The position numbers and the translations under genes are program-made. The notes below the pieces were generated by a model. That model was not told where the DNA came from and searched no databases. It saw nothing but the letters and a program-made list of their open reading frames with translations. Shown piece by piece: positions 45,415 to 56,352 of a DNA stretch of 64,000 nt. The stretch spans positions 6,820,001 through 6,884,000 of the forward strand of contig OX291544.1 in the NCBI GenBank assembly GCA_946406115.1. The letters run 5' to 3'. Position 1 is the stretch's first letter. Each line of letters opens with the position of its first letter. This stretch comes from Apoda limacodes. Its lineage: Eukaryota; Arthropoda; Insecta; Lepidoptera; Limacodidae.

Positions 45415-45611
45415 TTTAGTATAATCCTATTTTATATAATAGAACATGGTTCCAATGATGATTTTGAATACCTACCTATATTTTTTTACTGAAATCGACG
45501 GAAACTGATTCAACTAGCTAGGTATTTTAGAGATAAGTTTTATATGAATAAAAAATTACAAAAAGCTAGCCAGGTAGGTAGGTAAAGTCGTTTTTGTCGG
45601 ATGCTGGATCA

Positions 45612-45868
45612 GGGAGTTTATTGCGAAAAGGCGGGAATAGTCGAGTTTCGCGTTGTATGTAACCTTTGGAAATGTATGAAAGTAGGTACATCTTGCCTTT
45701 CTAAACTAAACAGGGCAGCTAATTGCGAACAGTCTCTCCAGACTCGGGAATTCGAGAAAGAAATGTATGCAAGTAAGTCCAAACTCATGAACCGTAAAAG
45801 TACTCGCATACATTTTACTTCCGAATTCACGAGTCTAAGGTCCTCGAGACTTTTCGCAATAAGCTCCA
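45612..45868. repeat. Inverted-repeat MITE, related to 62084-62388
   Basis: GGGAGTTTATTGCGAAAAG (45612-45630) pairs with CTTTTCGCAATAAGCTCC (45850-45867). Inside, GAAATGTATGCAAGTAAGTC and CGCATACATTTTACTTCCGA are also inverted. The open frame through the element (45601-45942) is a by-product of the repeat. Confidence 0.6.
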
Positions 45869-46194
45869 AGGTCCCGAGAGCTAAAATCTGTGAGATGCGG
45901 CAGACAACGCTCGCTGCTATTACCTATGCCTACTGTGTGTGACGGTAGTGCACGATTTTATGAAGGTGTAGTTTCTGCCTGATGGGTACGGAATCCTAAA
46001 AAGTATTAAAATAAAGTATCGCTAGATGTAGATTCAGCGGTATTCGTCATAGCATGCAAAAATATATTGAAGGTACATGTTATACTATGTACCTACCTAC
46101 ATATTTTTTTTTTTTTTTTTAAATTAAAAAATACTGGAAGAATATATTAAAATATATTCTGTATAATTATGTTTAATCTGTTCTTAAAAGCCAA

Positions 46195-46255
46195 GGATCG
46201 AACTCGGAAAAAATAGTTGGTATCCGTTATGTATACCACTAGGCTACACTGCTCC
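46195..46255 (-). repeat. Degenerate tRNA-derived SINE, minus strand
   Basis: Reversed: TAGCCTAGTGGTA (46234-46246) as A box and GAGTTCGATCC (46195-46205) as B box. It is short and flanked by T/A-rich sequence, with no tRNA cloverleaf. Confidence 0.5.
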
Positions 46256-46465
46256 TTTTTGACATGATCGAAATAATAAAACATTTATTAAATAGCTCAT
46301 CGTCGTTTCGACACAAAACACATAATTTAATAAATTTTATCGGAGTCTTACAGAATGAATTGAAATACTTATGCCTATTCTATATTTTGAAGTCATTAGC
46401 TATATGTACCTATAAATATATATCACTGAGTCAATGGAAGTTTGGTTGTGCTTCTGATTACAGCG

Positions 46466-46495
46466 CTGCCCCCGTTATTGTAATTACAGTAAGTC
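46466..46495 (+). repeat. Left terminal inverted repeat
   Basis: Thirty bases, inverted relative to 53468-53497 with two mismatches, preceded by the AGCG duplication. Confidence 0.75.
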
Positions 46496-47645
46496 AAATA
46501 GTTTAAATTGCGGGAAATCACACTTTTAATTCATGATTTTTAAATTGGTGTAGCTAAATGATTATACCAGATAACTCAGATATTTAAACGGACAACAAAA
46601 AAGAAATTTGCGTAGATAGATCCTGAATATAATTTATTCGTTTAATATAAATGTTTTATTTTTAATCTAACTAAATGTATCCATAATTACTACTTCTATT
46701 AGCCCAACTAACAGTTTCTTAAACATATTTACAGTAAGTCGGTAACATACTGTAAATATATTTAACGAAATATCCTGTTTATGTTAGTTACTGTATCTAT
46801 GTTTACTACGAACTCTATATAAATGCCTACAAATCCAGTGATTTTTCCTGCAAACTGTGTATATTTTAGATCTTTGATATAATTTCTTAAAATGTTATTG
46901 AGTAAAATTAAATAAGAGAGCAGGTCAGCAATTTAATTTAGTACATACTTACAAACAACGTGTCTTCATTCTTTCGTGAGTGTATTTTACTTACTTTTTT
47001 GTTACTTACACTTAAGTGTATGTAATTGAGACATTCGTATGTAAAGATAGTTTTATGAGTGTGCTAAATGGTCTACAAAAATACACCATGTTTTGCCGAC
47101 ATTGGGCTTTAATTTAAAGGCTTAAAATTTCTATAATAGAGAAAAATATTTATTAACCAATCGAATTTGCACTAAATGTTTTTACAATAATAATGTGTAT
47201 GTTAATGGTTGAGTCTTTATGTAAGCGTTTAGAATTATCATGTAAGCACTCATTTGGCAAAAACTACTATATAATAATTGTTAAAACTAGGTATGAATTA
47301 TTATCATTTACAGTCTTATAAAGGATTTTAAATTTAGCCTCCATTTATCACTAGTATCATTAACAACAAATATAATAGGTTTATAATTATTATAAATCCA
47401 AACAATCACATAGTATCATTAAAAGGCTTTTCTCACTTAGTTGTACCTAAATTAAAATCTATCATTTATTTGAGATCATGCGAATTTTGTAGTTTACCTA
47501 ATAAAAACATACAATGTTCTTCTAAACAGTATAATCACATTTGTCAAACAATGTTAAAAGTCATACATATAACATGTTATATTAAAAATAAGTAGGTAAC
47601 TTTAAAAATATGATAAAAATTAATTAAAAAAATTATAATATTTAT

Positions 47646-49782
47646 TTAATCTTCGAGGAGATTAGAAGCATTAGAAGTTGGTATATTCAACCAAAATGCT
47701 CGTCTATTTTCTGGCATCAATGGCACTAGTTTTTCTAATATCTCTTTTTTCCTTTTCCTCTGTAATGCCTCTTGGAGTAGGTTTTGGTTTAAGTTCAGGA
47801 AACGATTTCGATTGTGTTAGTGGCAATTAGGTTACTGTTTATAATATTTACTAAAAAAGACAACAAAGCCCAGTTCTTATTTTACGAGGAGCAGTTATCT
47901 GCCCATAACACATTTTTTTCAGTATCTCGATTTTGCAAAAAGAATGTTCTATATGCCGAAAGAATATCCTGTGAGCTTCTACCTGACACTGGAACATTCC
48001 ACAATACTGCAATAGGAAAGTTTTTCGAAGACTTACCAAGTGGAACAAAACTCTCATCTGCAGAAAATCGCCGCTTTATATTGTTCCATTCTTGGGAGCA
48101 TTACAACCTTTTGAAGGTCCACGGAATAATATTTAGCATCAGTTTCGTTTTCACTATTTTCAGCATCGAATTTGTAATTAATTCGGCTTGTGGTGTAATT
48201 ATTTTTATGAGCTAAGTATTGTTTACAAGTATCACAGTTCTGGTCTTGACTTTCAAAGTGATCCTTGTTGTGCTCTTGAAATAACGCGCAAAGTTCACAT
48301 TCTTCATTTCCCAAGTTGGCAAAGGATATATTAATTTCTTTTTTTATAACATGACGGTATGTTTCTATTGACACTTTGATATCAGGTTGAGTTTGGCAAA
48401 AATTTTTATACATTTCTGTCATGTTTATGTCGTACAAAGACTTACCTAGGTCTTTTTGGTGCATGTTCGCGTCTGTAATGTGATATGGCTGGGCTGTATT
48501 TTAATACGTGATTTTTTATTATGTCTCTATTTATTTTATTCTCCCGTATATATTTGCGTCTTTTATCTTTCTGATCATCCACATTTCTCTTTAATATATT
48601 TAAAACCCTGTAATCATTTTTAGCATTGTAAACCAAAGTAGATAAAAAAAAAGTTTTACACACTTCAATTCTATCACTATTACTATCTTTTAAACGATAT
48701 GCATAAGTTGTACTTCGTGTAAGATTTTCTTTTTGTGACGCTCTTCTTGTCTTTACTTCTTTTGTGTCAACCATTCGCTTTATGAATATACCTTGAGATT
48801 CTTTGTTAAGTGTACGGTACATTTTATTAATAGTGTCCCTTTGAAGAGGTGTAAACGTGCACGGGCATTTTTTTGGACATTTTTCTCCGCAATGGGGTTT
48901 CAATTCAAGTTTTGCAATTTCAGACTGTAATTTTTTTTTTCTTTCTACTAATGGTTAGGAAATTACCCGTCTTTTTCGTGGCAAACCTGTTTTATTTAAT
49001 CCTTTATCTTTTTGAGTTTCAGTGGCTATTATAGTATTATTGGAAAATGGAGGCAAACCTGGTATTGAAGAACCTAGTATCAGTGTTGGGTTCTGTAAGG
49101 CGTTGAGGTGAACCAGATCGTGAACTTAGTAGTGGCAAGTATGATTGAAGTAAAGATGGCGTACCTGGTGGTGAGCATCTTGGTCGCGTACCTGTTGAAG
49201 AAGCTGGTGGTGAACGCCATAGTGGTGAAGCTGATGGCAAACGTGGCGGCAGAGCTTGAGATGTTTGAGATGCTGCTGACTTACGAGTATTACTAGCATC
49301 ATCAGATTCCGAAGATGATAGGTCCTCAGGAATATAATCTTTGTCTAGGACGCTGTCATCAGAATCTTCAAAAAATATTGCTGTTTGTTCCAGTGGTGAT
49401 TTACAAGGTTCTTCATCTGATTCTAACATAGTTTCATCACAAAGCAAAGTGTTTTTGACTTGTGATTTAGATTTAGTTTTAGATTGTAATTTGAGTTACT
49501 GTCTTAATTTTGAAGGAGACATTTTATTTTGCTGGATGTCTTTGAACGAAGTCTTATATTCGTTATAGAAGTCAAAAATCACATGAGTGACATTATAATC
49601 TACATATCTGTTTAATTTATTTCTTAGTTCTTCGTTTTTCTTAACATCAAACGCATATCTTGTACTGAGACTAGATCTAGGTCCAAAACTGCTATCTAGA
49701 CTGGAATTAAGTTCTCTATAAGATTTCTTGGCTAATTCTAATATCAAATCTCTTCTTGACCCAATTTTGATTCCTGTAAAAA
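47646..49782 (-). pseudogene. DDE-type transposase-derived gene, decayed
   Basis: Read leftward: after an acceptor-like TTTTTACAG (about 49783) come GIKIGSRRDLILELAKKSYR and YVDYNVTHVIFDFYNEYK (49775-49496); an acidic region DSDDSVLDKDYIPEDLSSSE (49447-49037); a Cys cluster CGEKCPKKCPC and conserved region (48903-48442, ending ISHYRREHAP); CELCALFQEH and CDTCKQYL (about 48310-48220); VLWNVPVSGRSSQDILSAYR; then WADNCSS-stop-NKNWALLSFL (about 47905-47865), a DNCSxQNKNW motif seen in transposase-like proteins of insects; and the C-terminus PLMPENRRAFWLNIPTSNAS ending at TAA 47648-47646. One CAA-to-TAA nonsense change and several frameshifts, including at an A run near 48930, show decay. Exons further upstream may exist but were not found. 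The family is recognised only as uncharacterised and transposon-derived. Confidence 0.7.
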
Positions 49783-49789
49783 GAAGAAA

Positions 49790-50720
49790 AAATCGACAAC
49801 ATTTATGTTACGACACAAAAAAGACACTCTTAAACAAAGTAGTACCACTACAACATTATTATATTATTATTATTCAAAAAAAATTGACATAGTGCAAACG
49901 AAGCTGACATACAATTATTTCATGGTTCACAACAATAGTGATAAAGTAGCAATAGGGTTAGCGAACAAATAGACAGAATTTCTCAGATTATTCCTTCATC
50001 TTTGGGCTACACACACAAGGTGGTCAGCCGCGCGCAGTTTTATTAATTATGTACCTTCAAACATTTTGTTACTGAGCGGCAAATGTATGAAACCGCGTAC
50101 GGCTGACTGCCTGGTTAGATAGACCCTGAGTAATTTAATTCAATTATAGCAGAGTTTAACGCGCCAAAACACATACCTTATAAATAAGCTAAAAAAAATA
50201 CATACGTTATTTTACAGTGTAACTAACCCCCCCAAGAACACAAATACTAGATACCCTTAACGTACCTACCTAACTAACCAGTATGGATATAAAAGATTAT
50301 AAGACAATATGAACACGAAACTTGAAAATTGAAGTATAAATTTATCGAAGGTTTGGCTATGTGATCGTCTAAGTGGTAGGACCTAATTGTGTAACGTAGA
50401 CCGCAGGTTCTTTTAGAGAAAGACTGAAACACCGTTCTAGTAATGAAAATAGTATCCTCTACCCCTATGCGCTTTTTATTTTTCTAAAAAAATAAAAAGG
50501 CGGAAAGCTCCACCCAGCGCTTCCCACGGTACGTGTCCATACCGAGGCTAACTTAGCGCACATCCCCCGTAAGAGTAGAGGTGTGAAATCATTAATGGTA
50601 TAACCATTAAATTATCGTTGCAGCCAAAGCTGAAGACCGAAGTCTAAAATATGTAGTTTCAGGAACAAATCCTTGTGCGTGCATAGCACAAACACTCAGC
50701 CTTTAGGCCAAAGAGTGTGA
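49790..50720. other. Interior of the 46466-53497 element, no gene seen
   Basis: No frame with a recognisable motif. It should hold the upstream intron and first exon of the transposase if one existed. Confidence 0.4.
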
Positions 50721-50724
50721 CATC

Positions 50725-50935
50725 CGTTCGCACAGACACAGCCATGACATTGTCAAGAGAGCACGTCTCGTGTTAAGCACACTCCGAAGAGCAGGACGCA
50801 ATAAACCCCACTGAACCATTTGTGTAGTAGGTAATTTATGTACCAATGGAACAGCCATGAAATTCACCAAGAGGGCACGGCCCATGCTTAACACACTCCG
50901 AAGAGCAAGACGGAATAAGCCCCACTGCATCCATG
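50725..50935. repeat. 111-bp imperfect tandem duplication
   Basis: ACAGCCATGACATTGTCAAG at 50739 and ACAGCCATGAAATTCACCAA at 50850 begin similar units. Each continues CACACTCCGAAGAGCA and GC-ATAA-CCCCACTG. Spacing is 111 bases. Minus frames across it are by-products. Confidence 0.75.
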
Positions 50936-51189
50936 TAACTTCAGTCGTAGATTATAAATGATATATTTCGGTTTTCAAGCCGGCGTCCACACCATACATG
51001 ATCAAGGATTCATAAACAGGTTAAATGTATAGGTATATTATCAGTTCAAGTACGAAGAATTATAGTTTATAGTTTATTTGATCGATTAACGATAGAATAA
51101 GTGTGAGTTATATTATTTATGTAATATTCAGTATCGCAGCTTTTCAGGAATTTAGTCGCGAACCAAATATGATTCCATGAGTTTGTTAC

Positions 51190-52270
51190 CAGTTGCGTAG
51201 GTGAAGTATCACTGTCGCCTTCGCGTAATCAGCGTCCGACTCCCCACAACTTGGCAACGGTTTACGTGTCTATTTAAATAAAGCAACAATTGCCTTCTTT
51301 CGCAGTTTTTCGACTCTGACAGACAGCTCGGGGCAAGGACCTTTACCCTTCTACACTGTGTGGTCTGTTGTGGTTGTTCAAGTCTCTCGGCACTGAACTC
51401 ACATTCGTATTTGACCCAAACAAACGGATCGAAACGTTAGGCGAGAGATGTTCAAACCGTCTGTGAGCTCAGCCGATGTAACTTGAAGCCACTAACGAAT
51501 GTTAACGATAAACATTCTGAGAGACCAGTAGGTTTTAAGCTTCCGATCCCCGGGCATGACTCCATCATCATCTCCTTGTCTCCTCTTTACTTTACTCAGG
51601 CGAGGCCTTTTTACCTGTGTAATATAGAAGCATTATAAACGATCAAACCTCAGAAGCAACGTCCATCACTAATACGAGCAAAGGAGTCGCATTCCAATAT
51701 TCAAATCGCTACAAGACTTCTCCCTATTTGGTGTCACCAGCCGCGTAGGTGAAGTATCACTGTCGCCTTCGCGTAATCAGCGTCCGACTCCCCGCAACAT
51801 GGCAACGGTTTACGTGTCAATTTAAATAAAACAACAATTGCCTTCTTTCGCAGTTTTTCGACTCTGACAGACAGCTCGGGGCAAGGACCTTTACCCTTCT
51901 ACACTGTGTAATCTGTTGTCGTCGTTCAAGTCGCTCGGCACTGAACTCACCTCCGTATTTGACCCAAACAAACGGATCGAAACGTTAGGCGAGAGATGTT
52001 CAAACCGTCTGTGAGCTCAGCCGATGTAACTTGAAGCCACTAACGAATGTTAACGATAAACATCCTGAGAGATCAGAAGGTTTTAAGCTTCCGATCCCCG
52101 GGCATGCCTCCATCATCTCCTTATCTCCTCTTTGCTTTACTCAGGCGAGGTCTTTTTACCTGTATTGTATAGCAGCAGTATAAGCAATCTAACATAAGAA
52201 GCAACATCCATCGCTTATGCAAGCAAAAGAGTCGCATTCCAATATTCAGATTACTACAACACTACCACCT
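51190..52270. repeat. 548-bp tandem duplication
   Basis: GCGTAGGTGAAGTATCACTG at 51195 recurs at 51743. The two units stay collinear through CTCTGACAGACAGCTCGGGG, CAAACGGATCGAAACGTTAG, CTTCCGATCCCCGGGCATG and GAGTCGCATTCCAATATTCA, with scattered substitutions and a few small indels. There is no ORF. TATTTAAATAAAG in each unit could act as a TATA-like element. A double LTR is possible but TG...CA ends and a flanking duplication were not found. Confidence 0.85.
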
Positions 52271-53467
52271 TTTATTAGCCATCAGAAAGGTACATAATTC
52301 TTCTCATGTTAGAATGTATTCACTCAATAATACATTGCATTTTATATCAATTTATCGCATTTTGCATATGCCCACCTCATACGCTTTCTTTATATATAGT
52401 AGCCACGCGACGCTCGCCGCTGCCTATGTATGTCTACGTAAACTTATGCTGTCCCGGGTGTTCTAGTAATGAAATTTATTTTATTTTCGAATTTAGGTTT
52501 TTAACTACATAAATGTGTTAAGCCCGTCTTTAGAAAGTCTACAAAAATATTAAAGACCTCCACCGCCACGATCCTGGCTAACTTTTTCTAAGTCCTCGAT
52601 CTTCCGCGATCCAATTTAATTATTATTTTGATAATTATGTTAGATTTATATAACAATTTTATTTCATGTATATATTTTTTTTTTTTTTTATTATTATTAA
52701 ATTTTATATTATGAAGGACGAAGATGGCTTGGTAGACGGGTAGGCTTGGCAGATGGGTACAACAGGATGTATTGGCGCCAATTTTGACCTTCCCTAGCCA
52801 AAACAAGTTTTTGTCTTGCAAGCGCTGGCGCTTGAATACAGACAAAAGCGGGGTCCAGGACTGGACAAGATAGATTCCCTAACGCCCGCGCGCGTCTTTG
52901 CGACGATCAAAAACCTAAACATATTTACAGTAACTATCGACTCTACTGTTAGATTGACAAGATAACTTGATTTTCACTTGTAAGATGTATTTAGCATACT
53001 TAAAGTGAATAGTCTTACTTTGTTAAAAATAAAGAGTGTGTTGGTCTATGGTAAAGATTTTCTTAGCATTGTTACAGTAAGTATATATAGACTAAGACTT
53101 ACTTGAAGTATGTTTACGCATCGGTTTTATTTTTCAAGAATTACACAAATTATAAATATTGTAACTATACTAACTGTGAGTATGTGTTGTGTGTACGGCA
53201 ATACCATATTTAAATAATGTTAATCTACCGTGACTTTAGTTATTGTAAATATGATAGAGAACCTATGAAATAAAACATAATTTTAATATAGTAAGTCTAC
53301 TTACTGTCCTTGTTTTAACAAACAGTTGAATCTTCATAACACTGACTGTGATTTAGCTTATCGTATCTTTGTTAATAATTGAGATATAAAAAAAAGGAAA
53401 ATTATTCCATGTAGGACTTGATTTAAGGATCACAGTACTGTAGAAAAAATCAAAACACCAGTAACAC
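52271..53467. other. Right subterminal region of the DNA transposon
   Basis: Contains TTTACAGTAAC (52924), GTTACAGTAAGT (53081), TAGTAAGTCTACTTACTGTC (53289-53308) and other ACTTACTGT-like words. A T-rich run lies near 52676-52690. A minus-strand frame with RQRLQDKNLFWLGKVK (52845-52700) has no assignment. Confidence 0.5.
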
Positions 53468-53497
53468 GACTTACTGTAATTATAACAACGGGGGCAG
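53468..53497 (-). repeat. Right terminal inverted repeat
   Basis: Thirty bases ending ACGGGGGCAG, followed by AGCG; see the left repeat at 46466-46495. Confidence 0.75.
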
Positions 53498-53789
53498 AGC
53501 GTCTGCCAGCAAAAAAACAGAACCAAAGAGAGCACGGACAGTGACAGTTTAGTCCCACTGATGTTACCCAAAGCAGATGAAGGAGAAATTTAGCAAAATT
53601 ACTGTCTTTCATCTACATTTTATTGCCGTCCAATATTAATCAAGTTCATGAAGGAAACTGAGTTCATTGTACTGACCAAAATGAGAGAGATAGAAACCGA
53701 AATTACAGAATTGCATCCAACTATATGTTGAAGCAGTAGTACGAGTATATAAAACATTAAATGTTGCTAACTATGACTGATAGTAAAAT

Positions 53790-54800
53790 AAATTCTTATA
53801 TATGGGGTACTGCAGCATTTCTTTGTGGTATATGTCGAGCATCAAGTATCGTGGAAAACCGGTTTGCGAAGATACTCGCATATTCAAATACGGGATAAGT
53901 TCGCTGCATGCCTGAATTAGTTGTATGGAGTGTATGCTTCACATTTCATACAGATTGGGCTTTAAGACATGCGCAGCAAGAAGGAATGAGAATAAAAAAA
54001 GATGGAAACATAAAATTTACGAATTTTGACTGGGTTATTGCTTGATATGGTGAAACAAGGCAGTAGAACCACTATCCACGGCAACACTGCCCGACGATTC
54101 TTTGAGGATCCAGATAAAACTGCTTTTTTGACTGAATTTGTTGAGAAGATATGCCATTATTCTTCAATGTATAACTTCGAGTCAAAAAATTGACATAGAG
54201 AAGTTCAGGCAATATTGCTTATAGAGAGCGGACCTTTATTAAGAACTAGCTTCTGCCAGCGGCTTCGCTCGCGCTAAATTTCGCTACCGGCGTAGGTTCT
54301 TACGGCAGCTCTTCAATTATAGAAAAAAACAAACTATTCTTACTACCTATTATCCGTTTTCCTGGAAGAATGAAGCATTTTCCCGCGGTAAAAAATAGCC
54401 TATGTTTATCAGAGATAATGTCGGCTTCTAATGATCAAAGAATTTTTTAAATCGGTCTAGTAGTTTCGGAGCCTATTCAATTCAAACATACTTACATACA
54501 AACCATTCCTCTTTATAATATTAGTATAGATTATACCCATGTCACTACATACCTTCTAGCCTTCTAGTATCTATAAGGTACTAATATATGGATTATTCAA
54601 CAGCTTTCTGTGGTCCCAATTGGTATCCTCACAGTATCCGAGACGACTTACGAAGATACAGAGAGCAATATTCACGCAAAATTTATAGCAATGCCAGTAA
54701 TTAAGACATTTTTCATAATTTGCTCATTACATCAGATTCAGTTTTGGGACGAATAAGACCTCGAATGGATCCATACAAAAAACGGGTTATTTCAAAGAAA
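53790..54800 (+). pseudogene. Unclassified insect transposase relic, split by a Helitron
   Basis: Left part: WSVCFTFHTDWALRHAQQ (about 53930) and GSRTTIHGNTARRFFEDPDK (about 54062-54120), then TEFVEKICHYSSMYNF. The right part, after the insertion, is RDDLRRYREQYSRKIYSNAS and LITSDSVLGRIRPRMDPYKK (54640-54790). I associate the HGNTARRFF and RRYREH-type motifs with transposase-like proteins common in insect genomes. The class is uncertain. Stops and the insertion make it dead. Confidence 0.5.
54246..54530 (-). mobile_element. Complete 285-bp non-autonomous Helitron
   Basis: On the minus strand it starts TCTATACTAATATTATAAAG, then AGGAATGGTTTGTATGTAAG, and ends CGAGCGAAGCCGCTGGCAGA followed by AG and CTAG. 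It lies between A and T, with no target duplication, as Helitrons do. It interrupts the transposase relic at 53790-54800. Copies of the family at 44685-45122 lack clean ends. Confidence 0.8.
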
Positions 54801-55440
54801 CACTAGACTTACTTATTCAAAAAACTCAAATATGGTTTTTTTATGTCAGTGAGTCAGTGAGTTCACTGATTTTAAAGAAAAAGACAGAGATTTAGAAACT
54901 TTGCACAGTATACAGGCAAATAAAATTATTCTTCTATACTGTTTAGGTTCTTTATTTATTATTTAAGTTATTTTATTTTCTTATTATTTATTTCGTTGTA
55001 TTCATAATTTATTCCACCCAATAATGTAATTGTTCTAACTTAGTCCTGAACCATGTTTACTTTTACATTGAATCAAGCCATTACTTGAATCGCAAATGTA
55101 TTTTCGATTTGTATCATTTTATGGAATACGTTGGTGCTATTAGTTTTGCTAAAATCCAATAAACATATTTTTGATCCCTATGTCCGAACGTTTGTATGGC
55201 GTCTAATCTAATCCACTTCCGATTTTAATTTATAAAAATCCTTACTTCGCCAACCTACCAATTTCTAAACATGTTTACAGAACTTACTGTTGTCTCTAAA
55301 GTACTAAAATTATTGTTATCAACTTTCAATAATAAATAAATATCTATTTACTAAGTAGGGTACTGTGTTTTTGATGATAGTATGATGTATAAGTATTATT
55401 ACTAATATGACAATAGCAAAGCAATCAATGATCAATACCT
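54801..55440. other. Non-genic AT-rich interval
   Basis: No gene. It contains GTCAGTGAGTCAGTGAGTTC near 54846, a repeat-like phrase also seen as GTCACTAACTGACTCACTGA near 60215. Confidence 0.4.
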
Positions 55441-55900
55441 AATAGATATGATGGCGCAACTATGGAAGAGCCGATTCTAGAGTGCAATGAATCACTCTAG
55501 CGAAGCGTTGTCGTATCTATGGTAGCGGGGCGATCATCTTTGGATTGGTTACTGGCAACACTGCATTTTGGAAGAAGTCACAAGTCAGTCTATTTGGAAC
55601 GGTCGCCCGAGCACCACGCTTACGTACGACGAATCGCTAAGGATCGGTGCGATCACGTGTCTTAACCTCGCAATTAGAACTGTTGTCTTTAGTTTGGTTA
55701 TTTTAGAATGTGTTACATATCTTATTTCTGAAATTAGTGATTGTTAATTTATAGTAAAGTAAGTTTAGGTTATTAAGTGAAATTGTTTATTATAATCTTA
55801 TCATAGACACTTGCGTTTTCAATTAACTACTCTCGAAATGGAAACGACAGCTACTAATGAAGGTGCTGGCCCTCCCGAGCCGCCAGATATAATTTAGAAA
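55441..55900 (+). other. Leader-like sequence with a short ATG frame
   Basis: GC-richer sequence (55440-55680) precedes an ATG at 55838 that encodes 19 residues (METTATNEGAGPPEPPDII) and stops at 55897. Gly/Pro-rich starts of this kind occur in LINE ORF1 proteins, and a 3' end of LINE family A follows at 56145. This could be the 5' end of a deleted copy, or a host promoter; neither is shown. Confidence 0.25.
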
Positions 55901-56144
55901 TAACACCATGTACCTAAACAATCGCTAAGTAATTAAGTCGCTAAGTAAACGATTTAAGCAGAAAAAGTATAAAACGGCAAAATTCAATTACTTAATGAAG
56001 TGGACATTTAAATATATGTAGGTTTGAAATTTGCAGCAATTTCGGAAACGACGAACCCGAGAAATTAAAGAAATTGTGAAAACGCAGAATCGAGCCGTCC
56101 AAGTCCGATGTTTTTAACCAAAGTAGTAGAGAAAGAGAAAGCAT

Positions 56145-56352
56145 GCAGAGAAACTTCCTTCCGCGAACGCTAAGGTTGTGTAACTAATTTCCTGCCAAGG
56201 TTCTCTCTAAGGACAACAGTATGGGGTTCTTCAAATAAGAAGTTATTAGATTATTGAAGGGTCGGCAACGGGTGTTGCAAGCGTCCATAGGCTGCGGCGA
56301 CTGCTTATCATCAGTCGGTCCGTAAGCTCGTTTGCCACCTTTTAGGGGTATA
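56145..56352 (+). pseudogene. LINE family A, fragment 6 (3' end)
   Basis: Matches the last 200 bp of the family: CAGAGAAACTTCCTTCCGCG, GGGTCGGCAACGGGTGTTGC, AAGCGTCCATAGGCTGCGGC, then CTCGTTTGCCACCTTTTAGG. Frameshifted. A minus frame across it is a by-product. Confidence 0.8.

Larger units (their letters stand above)
46466..53497 (-). mobile_element. DNA transposon with 30-bp TIRs and AGCG target duplication
   Basis: The left end CTGCCCCCGTTATTGTAATT (continuing ACAGTAAGTC, 46466-46495) and the reversed right end CTGCCCCCGTTGTTATAATT (continuing ACAGTAAGTC, 53468-53497) match at 28 of 30 positions. Directly outside both ends is AGCG (46462-46465 and 53498-53501), a perfect 4-bp target-site duplication. 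Both subterminal regions repeat TTACAGTAAGT. The interior holds a decayed minus-strand transposase (47646-49780) and a 548-bp tandem duplication. Length is 7,032 bp. Four-base duplications are known for Sola and a few other superfamilies; the superfamily is not established here. Confidence 0.7.

Noticed and set aside
45601..45942. 113-codon plus-strand ORF
   Set aside because: It runs through an inverted-repeat MITE; overlapping frames on both strands reflect the repeat.
49108..49296. Plus-strand ORF rich in Val and Ala
   Set aside because: It is the complement of the acidic N-terminal part of the minus-strand transposase remnant.
51190..52270. Pair of LTRs
   Set aside because: The units are directly adjacent with no internal region. 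TG...CA ends, primer-binding site and flanking duplication were not seen.
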